A DNA stretch of 64,000 nucleotides from Sphingomonas sp. J315 (GCF_024666595.1 NZ_CP088296.1:3214501-3278500), one strand, 5' to 3'. Positions 47,860 through 57,015 are shown, numbered from the stretch's first letter. Made by a program: numbers and translations. The notes: generated by a model from the letters alone, not told the origin.

Positions 47860-48027
47860 TTACGACGCCTTCATGTTCGACGAAACGTTGGTGAAGGTCG
47901 TCTTGAGCTGGTTGCCCAGGCCCTGCATCGCGGCAATCGCGGCGACGGCGATCAGAGCGGCGATCAGGCCGTACTCAATGGCGGTCGCGCCCTTCTTGTT
48001 GCCGAAAATCTTGCGGATCGTGTTCAT
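47860..48027 (-). CDS. Flp family type IVb pilin
   Basis: A 55-residue prepilin: basic leader MNTIRKIFGNKKG, then the Flp processing signature ATAIEYGLIAALIAVAAIAAM with the Gly cleavage site and Glu+5/Tyr+6. GGAG lies 6 nt before the ATG at 48027. Flp pilins are assembled by Tad secretion machinery, none of which is in this window. Confidence 0.9.
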   Translation of the reverse strand: MNTIRKIFGNKKGATAIEYGLIAALIAVAAIAAMQGLGNQLKTTFTNVSSNMKAS

Positions 48028-48157
48028 ACCGGTCTCCATCCTGTTCGAAGCTTCAGTTTTCCCGGCTGCCCCCGGAGAGCCCGGTTTCAGCGACCTCGAA
48101 ATTAAGTGACGGAAGTTAACAAAGGCCTTAGGCCGCACGGCGTGGACGCCGAAAAGA

Positions 48158-48340
48158 TCAGCCGGGGTTCTGGACCTTGTTGCTGACATTGTTCCACATG
48201 CCGGTGGTACCGCTGGCCAGCTCGCTCAGTGCGGCGATCATGACGAGGACGATCAGGGCGAGAATGAATCCATATTCGACCGCCGTCGCGCCGCGAGTGC
48301 AGCGCGATAGCCGGGTCAGCAATGAATTCACTGGACGCAT
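48158..48340 (-). CDS. second Flp family type IVb pilin
   Basis: A 60-residue prepilin: leader MRPVNSLLTRLSRCTRG, signature ATAVEYGFILALIVLVMIAAL and a polar C-terminus ending NKVQNPG. AAGG lies 7 nt before the ATG. It sits 130 bases upstream of the other pilin, same strand. The two differ strongly outside the signature, so this is an old duplication or a major/minor pilin pair. Confidence 0.88.
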   Translation of the reverse strand: MRPVNSLLTRLSRCTRGATAVEYGFILALIVLVMIAALSELASGTTGMWNNVSNKVQNPG

Positions 48341-48394
48341 CGTGCGACCTTCCCCTGTGGACGTAACGGAATCTACGGAAACAAGATTAACGAA

Positions 48395-48823
48395 ATGCTG
48401 AAATCGGACGCTGGAGCATCGGGAAAGCCCATTTTGACCGTCGTGGCTGCAGCTATGCTGGATAGCGACAGCCGCGTGCTGGTGCAGCAGCGTCCACCGG
48501 GCACGTCGATGGCGGGACTATGGGAGTTTCCCGGCGGCAAGGTGGAGCCGGGCGAGCTGCCCGAATCCGCCCTGTGCCGCGAACTGCAAGAGGAACTCGG
48601 TATCTGCGTCGATCCAGCGCAGCTGGCACCCGCGACTTTCGCCAGCGAGTCGCTCGGCGAGCGGCACCTGCTCCTCCTTCTCTACACGCTGCGCGACTGG
48701 AGCGGGGTTCCTGCAGCGCATCACGCCACTGCGCTGCGCTGGGTTGCCCCGCTCGATCTGCACAGCCTCGACATGCCGCCTGCGGACAAGCCGCTGATCG
48801 ACCTGCTCGCGGCGATCCTCTAG
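48395..48823 (+). CDS. mutT: 8-oxo-dGTP diphosphatase MutT (Nudix hydrolase)
   Basis: Cleans oxidised dGTP from the nucleotide pool. The 142-residue protein has the complete Nudix box GGKVEPGELPESALCRELQEELGI (about 48-71) and the preceding MAGLWEFPGGK. The DNA-repair enzyme of the same 8-oxoguanine system, mutM, is at 38989. It converges with a DUF465 gene; a 7-bp hairpin CCCATCG-tgcgg-CGATGGG (48845-48863) lies between their ends without a T-run. Confidence 0.93.
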   Translation: MLKSDAGASGKPILTVVAAAMLDSDSRVLVQQRPPGTSMAGLWEFPGGKVEPGELPESALCRELQEELGICVDPAQLAPATFASESLGERHLLLLLYTLRDWSGVPAAHHATALRWVAPLDLHSLDMPPADKPLIDLLAAIL

Positions 48824-48867
48824 CCGGACGTCGTCGCCGCTTTCCCCATCGTGCGGCGATGGGTGAA

Positions 48868-49047
48868 TCAGGTGTCGGTCGCGAGCGTGCGCTTCCAGTG
48901 GCCGGCCAGCCGGTCCTTGACTGCGAGCTTCAGCTTCTTGAGCCGCAGCAGGCGGAACCCGTCCGGATTGCGCCGCCGCGCCTCGCGCCGGATTTCCTCG
49001 TCCAGCTTCCGGTGAACAACGCTCAAACGGTACAACATGCCACTCAT
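48868..49047 (-). CDS. DUF465 / YdcH family small protein
   Basis: A 59-residue basic, all-helical protein with the YdcH pattern: YRLSVVHRKLDEEIRREARRRNPDGFRLLRLKKLKLAVKDRL. AGGAGG lies 7 nt before the ATG at 49047; another ATG immediately upstream (49050) is only 4 nt from it. The function is unknown. Confidence 0.85.
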   Translation of the reverse strand: MSGMLYRLSVVHRKLDEEIRREARRRNPDGFRLLRLKKLKLAVKDRLAGHWKRTLATDT

Positions 49048-49226
49048 CATAATGCCTCCTGTCGATCTGCAATCGATCGGATGGCCGTCAGCGGGTGGAA
49101 GCGGTCGTAATAAGCCCAGCCTGCATCGGATCATCCGATGCGGTCCGACATCGCGATCTGCTCGATCGCCAGAGGGGCCCGGTCCGCACCCTCAGTATTG
49201 GATCGACCGGGCGTCGCGTCAAGAGA

Positions 49227-50075
49227 TCAGGGTTTCGGGCGCAATGCGTCGGCGAGCGAGGCGCTGGCGGACCCGCGCCGCGCGGGCTTGGGCTGGCTGG
49301 GGTCGGGTGCCCAGCCTGTGACGAAAATTGCATCAAACCGCTCGCTGGTTCGCCCCTCACCATCGGCGCGCGCGGCAAATGCCTCGGCCGCCCGAGCGAC
49401 AGTCGCGCGGGTCAGCGGCGCGGGATCGCGCAGCAGGCTGGCCGCCCCCATGCCGCGCAGATCGCGGACCAGATCGAACAGGCTGGCGTAGCGCACCTCC
49501 AGCGTCTCGACGTCGGCCACCGGCAGCGCAAAGCCCGCGCGCACGAGCAAATCGCCCGCCGCGCGCACATCGACCTGCGGATGCACCCGCGCTGCGGGTC
49601 GGTCCCCCTCGGCCTCCAGCATCACGCTGCGTAGCGTCGACAGCGTCGATCCGCCCAGGAACGCGCCCATGAACAGCCCGTCCGGGCGCAGCGAGCGGCG
49701 GATCAGCGCCAGCGCCCCGGGGAGATCGTTGACGCTGTCGAGCACCCCTGCCGATACGACCAGGTCATAGGCACCCTCGGGCGAATGCGGTCGATCCTCA
49801 TCGGCCTGTACGCCGCCGGACAGTGCGGCAAAGCGTGCACCCGCATCGATGCGGGTGACCACAGCTCCGGGTGGCGGCACGAATGCGCCGTCGAAGCTGC
49901 CAAGGTCGAGCACGTCGCGAAACTCGCGCCGCACCGCGTCCAGCCGCTCGGCGATCCCGTCGAGCATCCATGCGCGGATGAAGTCGAACCCGGCAAAACC
50001 GGGAGCGGCGCGGTCGCGGCGCAGGCGGCGGCGGTTGCGGTCGAAAATCTCGGGCGGGGTCGGGGCAGGGGACAC
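49227..50075 (-). CDS. SAM-dependent methyltransferase (NDUFAF5/BioC-like)
   Basis: A class I methyltransferase of about 282 residues. Near the N-terminus is PPEIFDRNRRRLRRDRAA, the pattern of mitochondrial complex I assembly factor NDUFAF5 and alphaproteobacterial relatives. A degenerate SAM motif I follows (VLDLGSFDGAF), then DLVVSAGVLDSVNDLPGALALIRRSLRPDGLFMGAFLGG and VDVRAAGDLLVRAGF. The GTG at 50075 was chosen; an ATG at 50120 would overlap comF. The link to complex I is family knowledge, not shown here. BioC is the alternative. Confidence 0.78.
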   Translation of the reverse strand: MSPAPTPPEIFDRNRRRLRRDRAAPGFAGFDFIRAWMLDGIAERLDAVRREFRDVLDLGSFDGAFVPPPGAVVTRIDAGARFAALSGGVQADEDRPHSPEGAYDLVVSAGVLDSVNDLPGALALIRRSLRPDGLFMGAFLGGSTLSTLRSVMLEAEGDRPAARVHPQVDVRAAGDLLVRAGFALPVADVETLEVRYASLFDLVRDLRGMGAASLLRDPAPLTRATVARAAEAFAARADGEGRTSERFDAIFVTGWAPDPSQPKPARRGSASASLADALRPKP

Positions 50076-50118
50076 GGCGCGGCTTGTGCCGCGTCCCGCG
50101 CCGCGCGACAAGTGGCGC

Positions 50119-50850
50119 ATGGGGCTGCGCGAACCGTTGCTCGACCTGATCGGCCTGGCGCTGCCCCCGCGCTGCCCGGGCTGCGGCGATGTGGTCGATG
50201 CCGATCATCGCTTCTGTGCAATCTGCTGGGGCGGCATGCGGCTGATCGCACCGCCCTGGTGTGCGACCTGCAACCTGCCGTTCGAGCATGACCGTGGCGC
50301 GGCGGCGCAATGCGGCGCATGCCTGTCCGACCCGCCGGTGCATGACGGGGTGCGCGCGGCGGTCGCCTATGGTCCGGCGGCGCGGCATCTCGCGCTGCGG
50401 CTCAAATATGGCGGGCGGACAGGCTTCGCGGTCACCGCCGCGCGCGCGATGACACGGCTGATGCCCGAGGATGCCGAACTGCTGGTGCCGGTACCGCTTC
50501 ACCGCTGGCGCATCTGGGGACGTAGGTTCAATCAGGCGCTGCTGATCGCGCGCGCGCTGGGGAAGGACGCGAACGTCCCGGTTGCCCCCGACCTGCTTCG
50601 CCGCGTCAAGTCCACTCCCCTCCTGCGCGGTCTCGGCCCGCGCGGACGCGCCAAGGCGGTTGCGGGTGCCTTCGCGCTCGCCCCGGAAGCAAAGGACGCG
50701 ATCCGCGGCAAGGCGGTCATCCTGGTTGACGACGTCCACACCAGCGGAGCCACGACCACTGCCTGCGCGCGCATCCTCAAGCGCGCCGGCGCGCACAGCG
50801 TGACGATCCTGTGCTGGGCGCGGGTGGTCGACGACGCGGACGCGGATTGA
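50119..50850 (+). CDS. comF: ComF family phosphoribosyltransferase-like protein
   Basis: A 243-residue protein. The N-terminal zinc-ribbon segment has four Cys pairs (CPGC, CAIC, CATC, CGAC, about 19-75). The PRTase fold carries the PRPP motif VILVDDVHTSGATTTA (about 206-221), with VPVPLHRWRIWGRRFNQA ahead of it. In naturally competent bacteria ComF acts in DNA uptake; elsewhere the role is unclear. It is transcribed divergently from the methyltransferase gene with almost no gap. Confidence 0.88.
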   Translation: MGLREPLLDLIGLALPPRCPGCGDVVDADHRFCAICWGGMRLIAPPWCATCNLPFEHDRGAAAQCGACLSDPPVHDGVRAAVAYGPAARHLALRLKYGGRTGFAVTAARAMTRLMPEDAELLVPVPLHRWRIWGRRFNQALLIARALGKDANVPVAPDLLRRVKSTPLLRGLGPRGRAKAVAGAFALAPEAKDAIRGKAVILVDDVHTSGATTTACARILKRAGAHSVTILCWARVVDDADAD

Positions 50851-50884
50851 CAAGCGGGGTCGCGAACCACAACTCGGAATCATC

Positions 50885-51142
50885 ATGGCCAAGATCGAAA
50901 TCTATACCAAGGCATTTTGCGGTTACTGCCACCGCGCCAAGGCGCTGCTCGACAGCAAGGGCGCGGACTATGAGGAGCTCGACCTCACAATGGGCGGGCC
51001 GAAGCGCGCCGAGATGATCCAGCGCGCCAATGGCGGCACCACCGTGCCCCAGATTTTCATCGACGACGTGCATATCGGCGGCTCGGACGATCTGATGGCG
51101 CTGGAGCGAGAGGGCAGGCTGGACGCGCTGCTCGGCACCTGA
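50885..51142 (+). CDS. grxC: glutaredoxin 3
   Basis: Dithiol glutaredoxin of 85 residues with active site CGYC (12-15), the cis-Pro motif TTVPQIFI and the glutathione-binding HIGGSDDLMAL. It reduces disulfides with glutathione in the cytosol. It is followed 3 bases later by the nitrilase gene. Confidence 0.95.
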   Translation: MAKIEIYTKAFCGYCHRAKALLDSKGADYEELDLTMGGPKRAEMIQRANGGTTVPQIFIDDVHIGGSDDLMALEREGRLDALLGT

Positions 51143-51145
51143 TTG

Positions 51146-51968
51146 ATGCGCGCCGCGATCCTTCAAATGACCAGCGGGATCGACCCGCTCGCCAATGCGC
51201 GCACGCTGACCGACGCGGTCGCAGCGGCGGCGGGGGAGGGCGCGGCGATGTTGTTCACCCCCCGAAATGTCGGGCCTGCTCGACCGGGATCGCAAGCGCG
51301 GCGCGGCCTCGATCATGGCGGAGACGGACGACCCCGTCCTCGCCGCCGTCCGCGACGCCGCGGCGCGACACGGCATCTGGGTTCATCTCGGTTCGCTCGC
51401 CCTGCGCGGCGAGGATGGCCGCTTCGTCAATCGCGGATTCGCGATCGACGCCAGCGGGACGATCCGCGCCTCCTACGACAAGCTGCATCTGTTCGATGTC
51501 GACCTCCCAACCGGCGAGCGCTGGCGCGAATCCGACGCCTATGTGCGGGGCGACCGCGCGGTCGTGGTGGACACGCCGCTCGGCCCGCTTGGCCTGTCGA
51601 TCTGCTACGATATCCGTTTCCCCGACCTCTACCGCGCGCTCACCGATGCCGGGGCGACCCTGCTCGCCGTACCTGCCGCCTTCACCCGCCCGACCGGCGC
51701 CGCGCACTGGCATACATTGCTCCGCGCCCGCGCGATCGAAGCGGGGGTGCATGTCATCGCCGCAGCCCAGACCGGCACGCATGAGGACGGCCGCACCACT
51801 TTTGGTCACAGCCTCGCGATCGATCCCTGGGGCGAAGTGCTGCTCGACATGGGCGAACCGGCGGGCCTCGGCTTCGCGGAAATCGACCCTGCGCGCGTCA
51901 CCGACGTGCGCAGCCGCGTCCCCGCGATCGACCATCGCCGCGCCACCCCGCCGGTGACCCGCGCATGA
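51146..51968 (+). pseudogene. carbon-nitrogen hydrolase (nitrilase superfamily), frameshifted in a C6 run (probable sequencing indel)
   Basis: Likely an omega-amidase or deaminated-glutathione amidase-type enzyme. The first frame (MRAAILQMTSGIDPLANART...AAMLFTP) breaks at six C residues (51258-51263). Removing one C continues as EMSGLLDRDRKRGAA. The break lies exactly before the catalytic Glu (TPEM). The other catalytic residues are downstream: Lys in YDKLHLFDVD and Cys in SICYDIRFPDLYR. The corrected length is 273 residues, normal for the family. It overlaps the DUF1178 gene by 4 nt. Confidence 0.85.
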
Positions 51969-52399
51969 TCGTCTTCGACCTGAAATGCGCCCGGACCCAT
52001 GTGTTCGAGGCATGGTTCGGGTCGAGCGCCGATTATGAGGACCAGCGCACCCGCGGCCTGCTGTCGTGCCCGATCTGCGGCGACGCGCACATCGCCAAGG
52101 CGGTGATGGCCCCCAATGTCGCCGCCAAGGGCAACCGTGCCGCCGCTGCCCCTGCCGCGTCGCCCGACCCCAAGGCGCTGATGGCTGCGCTCGCCCAGGT
52201 CCAGGCGACGATGCTGGAGGGCTCGCAATGGGTCGGCATGTCCTTCGCCGACAAGGCGCGCGCGATGCACGCCGGCGAGGAAACCGTCGCCCCGATCCAC
52301 GGCCAGGCCAGCCTTTCCGAGGCGAAGGCGCTGATCGACGACGGCGTCCCCGTCGCCCCGCTCCCGCTCCCGGTGATCCCGCCCGACCAGCGCAATTGA
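51965..52399 (+). CDS. DUF1178 family protein
   Basis: A 144-residue protein with the DUF1178 start MIVFDLKCARTHVFEAWFGSSADYEDQ, a zinc-type CPICG (with Cys8 upstream), KAVMAPNV, and the C-terminal WVGMSFADKARAMHAGEE and EAKALIDDGVPVAPLPLP. The pairing with a nitrilase gene upstream is common in alphaproteobacteria. The function is unknown. Confidence 0.88.
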   Translation: MIVFDLKCARTHVFEAWFGSSADYEDQRTRGLLSCPICGDAHIAKAVMAPNVAAKGNRAAAAPAASPDPKALMAALAQVQATMLEGSQWVGMSFADKARAMHAGEETVAPIHGQASLSEAKALIDDGVPVAPLPLPVIPPDQRN

Positions 52400-52434
52400 C
52401 CCCGCCGCCCCGTGCTTCTAACCAGCCGCACGGC

Positions 52435-52512
<78 letters not shown>

Positions 52513-52522
52513 GGCGCTCAGA

Positions 52523-54154
52523 TCAGCGACAGCTGTTCGGCGCGCCCGCCTCGAGATCCAGGCACCGCCCGTCGATCTCCTTGGGATCGATCTTCAGCCC
52601 GATCACGCTCGCCAGCGTCGGGAGAATGTCCACCGTCTCCACACCGTTGGGCTGGTCGAATGGCGTCACGCCCTTGCGCCAGAACAGGATCGGCACGCGG
52701 CGGTCATAGTCCCAGATGCTGCCATGCGTCGCGACCGATCCGCCCGGTACCGGGATCGGCGTAATCCGCGGCTTGAGCGCGACGTAGAGGTCGCCCGAGC
52801 GACCGGGATAAAAGGATGCACGCACGCGCTGGATCAGCGTCCAGCTTTCCGGCGGCCCGTTCGGGCTGGGGGTCGCCATGATCTCGTCGCCGGTGAACAC
52901 CGCCGCCACCTGCGGGTGCGCGCGATACTGCGCCACTGCCTCCGCCAGCACCTTCGCGCGCAGCTTGGGTGCGAGCTTCGGGTCGACATAGATGTCGCCG
53001 AAATTGCCGCCCCATAGTACGCGCCGATCGCCCAGCTTCAGCTTCGCCGCGACCTTGTCGCTCATCGGCTTGGACGACAGCCCGCTCTGCGCGCGCGCGG
53101 CGTCGGTGATGCCGTGCAGCACGTTGCGCTCGGGCAGGTCATGCCCGCCATGATCGGCGGTCAGCACCACCTGATAATCGACCCCGCTCTTGTCGAGCAC
53201 GTCAAAGAAGGCGCCGAGATCGCGGTCGAGGCTGGTGAGTTGCAGGCACATCTCGGTGCCCTCGGTGCCATAGCCATGGCCGACATAGTCGGTCGCCGAC
53301 GCCCCGACGATCAGCACGTCGGTCGTCGCGCCGCGCCCCAGTTGCATGTCCTCGAAAAACGCGGCGGCCAGCGCCAGCGTCGCGCCGTCCATCTCCGGGG
53401 AAGCGCGAAAGGCGCGGCTGTCGCCCGCCTCGCGCGCGAAGCGCCCGGTGCCCACCGTCCGGCTGCCCGCCGTCACCGCAACATCGCGCGGCTTGCAGTA
53501 TTCGGGCAGCTCCAGCGCGGGCTGTGCCTTGGCGATCTGGGCGGTGATCGCGGCGTTCGCCCGCGCCACCACCGGTGCTTCGGCAGTGCCGGTGTAGCTG
53601 ACGAAGCCCTTGCCACCCCACCAGTAGGTGTGATCGGCGGTCCTGCCGCCCATCATCACCGCCGCGCGATCCTTGCCGGCGACCGACACCACGCGGGTGC
53701 CGGGGGCGACTGCCTTCAGCCGATCGCCCAATGTCGGCACCAGCAGATGCACCGGGGACACCGTGTATTTGTCCGACGTGCTGCCCGGGACACTCTCGTC
53801 CTCGGCGCAATAGATCGTCTTGTCCTCGCGCGCGGTCTTCAGGTCCACCCAGTCATTCGCGACGATCCCGTTTCGCGCGGGCCGCGCTCCGGTCAGGATC
53901 GTCGAATGGCCCGGGCAGGTCTCGGTCGCCGCATGGCTCTGATAGCCCGAAAACACCACGCCCCGCGCCAGCCGCGCCAGCCCGCCGGTGAAATAGGGCC
54001 GATAGCCCGCGAACAGATCCGCCGAGAACTGGTCCACGGAAATGGTGACGATCAACTTGGGCGGCGGCGCGGTGGGTGCCGGGGCAGGGGCGGCTTCCTG
54101 CGCCGCCACCGGAACGGCGACGAGCATGGCAGTGGCGAGCAATCGAGCGAGCAT
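52523..54154 (-). CDS. PafA/PhoK-type alkaline phosphatase, secreted
   Basis: Periplasmic phosphomonoesterase of the alkaline phosphatase superfamily, 543 residues from the ATG at 54154 (GGAGGG just upstream). It has a signal peptide (1-19). The metal Asp lies in ISVDQFSADLF, nucleophile Thr79 in ATETCPGHST, then Asn100, and Lys161 and Arg163 in AGKDRAAVM. These four residues match the active-site set of the characterised PafA group almost position for position. C-terminal metal ligands are in TADHGGHDLPE and VATHGSIWDYD. It is likely a Pho-type enzyme, though no Pho box is evident upstream. Confidence 0.88.
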   Translation of the reverse strand: MLARLLATAMLVAVPVAAQEAAPAPAPTAPPPKLIVTISVDQFSADLFAGYRPYFTGGLARLARGVVFSGYQSHAATETCPGHSTILTGARPARNGIVANDWVDLKTAREDKTIYCAEDESVPGSTSDKYTVSPVHLLVPTLGDRLKAVAPGTRVVSVAGKDRAAVMMGGRTADHTYWWGGKGFVSYTGTAEAPVVARANAAITAQIAKAQPALELPEYCKPRDVAVTAGSRTVGTGRFAREAGDSRAFRASPEMDGATLALAAAFFEDMQLGRGATTDVLIVGASATDYVGHGYGTEGTEMCLQLTSLDRDLGAFFDVLDKSGVDYQVVLTADHGGHDLPERNVLHGITDAARAQSGLSSKPMSDKVAAKLKLGDRRVLWGGNFGDIYVDPKLAPKLRAKVLAEAVAQYRAHPQVAAVFTGDEIMATPSPNGPPESWTLIQRVRASFYPGRSGDLYVALKPRITPIPVPGGSVATHGSIWDYDRRVPILFWRKGVTPFDQPNGVETVDILPTLASVIGLKIDPKEIDGRCLDLEAGAPNSCR

Positions 54155-54225
54155 GGTCCCTCCGGCATGGCAAATCAGGCCGCGCCCGCTATGTTCGCAA
54201 GACTTCGGCACGGCAAGGGCTCGCA

Positions 54226-56262
54226 ATGCGCAGATTCGGTTTCGCTTTGGTGACATTGTTGTTGGCGTTGATCGCGGTTCCTGTCGCCGCCCAGCCCGCC
54301 GGACAGGATAACCTCAAGGTCGACCTGATTGCGGAGAGCGACGCCCCCGCGCCGGGGAGCGAGGTCACGATCGCCTTCGTCGTCAAGCCCAATCCTGGCT
54401 GGCACGGATATTGGAAGAACCCGGGCGATGCGGGCCTCGACACGCGGCTCGACTGGACGCTGCCCCAGGGGGTGACGGCCGGTGAGCTGCGCTATCCCGT
54501 GCCGACGCGGCTGATGATCGCCGGGATCATGAACTATATCTACAAGGGCAATTACACCCAGTTCGCGACGCTGAAGATCCCCGCGGGCCTGACCCCCGGC
54601 ACGAAGCTCCCGATCGCGGTTCGCGCCGATTACCTGATCTGCACCGACGAAATCTGCGTCCCTGAAACCGAAAACCTGACCCTCAACCTCACCGTCGGCG
54701 ACGGCACCATCACCCCCGACCGCCGCGCGCAGTTCGACGAGTGGCGCCGCCTGCTGCCAAAGCCATTGGGCAGTGAGGCAAAGTTTCAGGTGACCGATGG
54801 CACGCTCCGCATCGCGATCCCGTTCCCGGCACCGGTCGATCTGTGGAAGGACGCCTATTTCTTCGCCCAGACCCCCGATGCAGTGACCTATTCCGCGCCG
54901 CAGACGGTCACCCGCGACGGCGACACGGTGATCGTCACGGTCAAGGCCGGGTCGAAGGTGCCCACACGCCTCGACGGCATCCTCGCCACCGGCGAGCGCG
55001 ACGGCTTCGAACTCGTCGCCGTCCCCGGCACCGTCGCCGCCGAAGCTGCACCGCAAACCGCGATCGACTGGTCCGCAGCCCTGTTCGCGCTGGGCGGCGC
55101 ATTGCTCGGCGGGCTGATCCTCAACATCATGCCCTGCGTCTTCCCGATCCTCAGTCTCAAGGCGCTGAGCCTCGCCAAGAGCGGGACCAGCGAAGCGCAT
55201 GCCCGTGCCGAGGGGCTCGCCTACACCGCTGGCGTCGTCCTCGTCGTCCTCGCGCTCGGCGGGCTCATGCTCGGCCTGCGCGCGGCGGGGGCGAGCGTCG
55301 GCTGGGCGTTCCAGCTCACCGACCCGCGTGTCATTCTGCTGCTCCTGCTCCTCGTCCTCGGCATCGCGCTCAACCTGGCCGGTCTGTTCGAGCTGATGAC
55401 CCCGAAGTTCGCCGGTCGCCTCGCCAGCGGAGGCAGTGGCGGCGCATTCATGACCGGCGCGCTCGCTGCATTCATCGCCACCCCCTGCACCGGCCCGTTC
55501 ATGGGCGCAGCGCTCGGCGCGGCGCTCGTCCTGCCCTGGTATATCGCGCTCATCATCTTCCTCGGCCTCGGCCTCGGCCTCGCGCTGCCATTTCTGCTGC
55601 TCGGCTTCGTCCCCGCATTGCGCCGGATGCTGCCCAGGCCCGGCGCGTGGATGGATACCTTCCGCAAGATCCTGTCGGTCCCGATGTTCCTCACCGCGAT
55701 CGCGCTCGCCTGGGTGCTCGGCGGGCTGACCGGGGTAAACGGCATGGCCACTGGCCTGATCGTCGCGCTCGCGCTCGGCGTGGTGCTGTGGGCGCTCGGG
55801 CGGCGACAGGCGCGCGGGGCCGGGAACGGCATCGCCTGGGCGATGAGCCTCGCGATCCTGATCGGCGGCATGTGGCTGGTCGGTCGCATCGAAAAGCCCG
55901 CCGCCGCCGCAGTCGCCGCGTCGGGCGCACAACCGTTCAGCGAAGCCAAGCTCGCCGATCTGCGCGGGCAGGGCAAACCCGTCTTCGCCTATTTCACCGC
56001 CGACTGGTGCGTCACCTGCAAGGTCAATGAAAAGGCCGCGATCGAGACCGACGCTGTCCGCGATGCCTTCGCCAAGGGCGGCGTGACCGTCCTTGTCGGC
56101 GACTGGACCGATGGCGACCCCGCGCTAGGTCGCTTCATCGAACGCCACAACCGCGCCGGCGTGCCGCTCTACCTCTGGTACCCCGCTGGCGCGACCGAGC
56201 CACAGGTCTTGCCCCAATTGCTGACTCAAGGCATGTTGACCGGACTGACGGGGGGCAAATGA
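54226..56262 (+). CDS. DsbD-family thiol:disulfide interchange protein (ScsB-like)
   Basis: Moves electrons from cytoplasmic thioredoxin to periplasmic partners. The 678-residue protein has a signal peptide (1-22) and an N-terminal periplasmic domain with LICTDEICVPE (Cys pair). Eight membrane helices bear the two membrane cysteines in NIMPCVFPIL and ATPCTGPF. The C-terminal thioredoxin-like domain has YFTADWCVTCKVNE. The larger N-terminal domain and CxxxxC motif fit the ScsB/long DsbD group rather than classical DsbD. The redoxin gene 25 bases downstream is a plausible partner. Confidence 0.9.
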   Translation: MRRFGFALVTLLLALIAVPVAAQPAGQDNLKVDLIAESDAPAPGSEVTIAFVVKPNPGWHGYWKNPGDAGLDTRLDWTLPQGVTAGELRYPVPTRLMIAGIMNYIYKGNYTQFATLKIPAGLTPGTKLPIAVRADYLICTDEICVPETENLTLNLTVGDGTITPDRRAQFDEWRRLLPKPLGSEAKFQVTDGTLRIAIPFPAPVDLWKDAYFFAQTPDAVTYSAPQTVTRDGDTVIVTVKAGSKVPTRLDGILATGERDGFELVAVPGTVAAEAAPQTAIDWSAALFALGGALLGGLILNIMPCVFPILSLKALSLAKSGTSEAHARAEGLAYTAGVVLVVLALGGLMLGLRAAGASVGWAFQLTDPRVILLLLLLVLGIALNLAGLFELMTPKFAGRLASGGSGGAFMTGALAAFIATPCTGPFMGAALGAALVLPWYIALIIFLGLGLGLALPFLLLGFVPALRRMLPRPGAWMDTFRKILSVPMFLTAIALAWVLGGLTGVNGMATGLIVALALGVVLWALGRRQARGAGNGIAWAMSLAILIGGMWLVGRIEKPAAAAVAASGAQPFSEAKLADLRGQGKPVFAYFTADWCVTCKVNEKAAIETDAVRDAFAKGGVTVLVGDWTDGDPALGRFIERHNRAGVPLYLWYPAGATEPQVLPQLLTQGMLTGLTGGK

Positions 56263-56287
56263 AACCGCAGATCAAGGAGATGAGCCG

Positions 56288-56892
56288 ATGAACCGACTGA
56301 TCCCATTCGCTGCCGCTGCCCTCGCGGCGCTCGCCATTCCGGCCGCCGCCGAACAGACGACGGGGCAAAAGGCGACCGATTTCAAACTGACCGACGCCAG
56401 CGGCAAGACCGTCCAGCTCAGCGACTTCAAGGGCAAGACCGTGGTGCTGGAGTGGAACAACCCCGGCTGCCCGTTCGTGCAACGCCATTACGAAGGCAAT
56501 ATGCAAAGACCCAGGCCGCGGCGAAGGCTGGCGGCGTGGTGTGGCTGACGATCAACTCGAGCGCGCCGGGCAAGCAGGGCCATATGGACGGTGCCGGCGC
56601 CAAGAAATGGGTCGGTGAGAAGAAGGCCGCTCCCGCCCATTACCTGCTCGACCCCAAGGGGATCGTCGGCAAGGGCTATGCCGCCAAGACCACCCCGCAC
56701 ATGTACATCATCGACGGCGCGGGCGTGCTCCGCTTCCAGGGCGGCATCGACGACAAGCCCGCTGCGCGGGTCGAGGAAATGGGCGCGGCCCGCAACCACG
56801 TCCTCGCGGCGCTGGGTGAGTTGAAGGCGGGCAAGCCCGTCTCGGTCGCCCAGACCACGCCCTATGGCTGCTCGGTCAAATACGCCGAGTGA
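56288..56892 (+). pseudogene. exported redoxin/thioredoxin-fold protein, frameshifted in an A3 run (probable sequencing indel)
   Basis: Periplasmic peroxiredoxin/TlpA-like protein. From the ATG at 56288: signal peptide (to about 21), then ATDFKLTDASGKTVQLSDFKGKTVVLEWNNPGCPFVQRHY with a single peroxidatic-type Cys. The frame breaks at AAA (56505-56507, residue about 73). Adding one A continues KTQAAAKAGGVVWLTINSSAPGKQGH and ends TPYGCSVKYAE at 56892. The corrected length is about 201 residues. The second Cys near the C-terminus could be the resolving one. It is probably reduced by the DsbD-like protein encoded just upstream (inference). Confidence 0.8.
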
Positions 56893-56934
56893 TGGGCTTT
56901 CCTTCCCTGTGATAGGGGGCAGGGAAGGAGAGAA

Positions 56935-56960
56935 GGCCGGGGGAAACCCCGGCCTTTTTT
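56935..56960 (+). terminator. Rho-independent terminator after the redoxin gene
   Basis: GGCCGGGG (56935-56942), GAAA tetraloop, CCCCGGCC (56947-56954), TTTTTT. An ideal 8-bp stem ending the DsbD-redoxin unit, 43 bases after the stop. Confidence 0.9.
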
Positions 56961-57015
56961 GTTCCTCCCCTCCCGGGGAGGATTTAAAGTAAGGCCCCAC
57001 CTGCACTTCACTTAG

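Noticed and set aside
48845..48863. Rho-independent terminator between mutT and the DUF465 gene
   Set aside because: A perfect 7-bp hairpin is present, but neither strand has a T-run after it; mentioned under mutT only.
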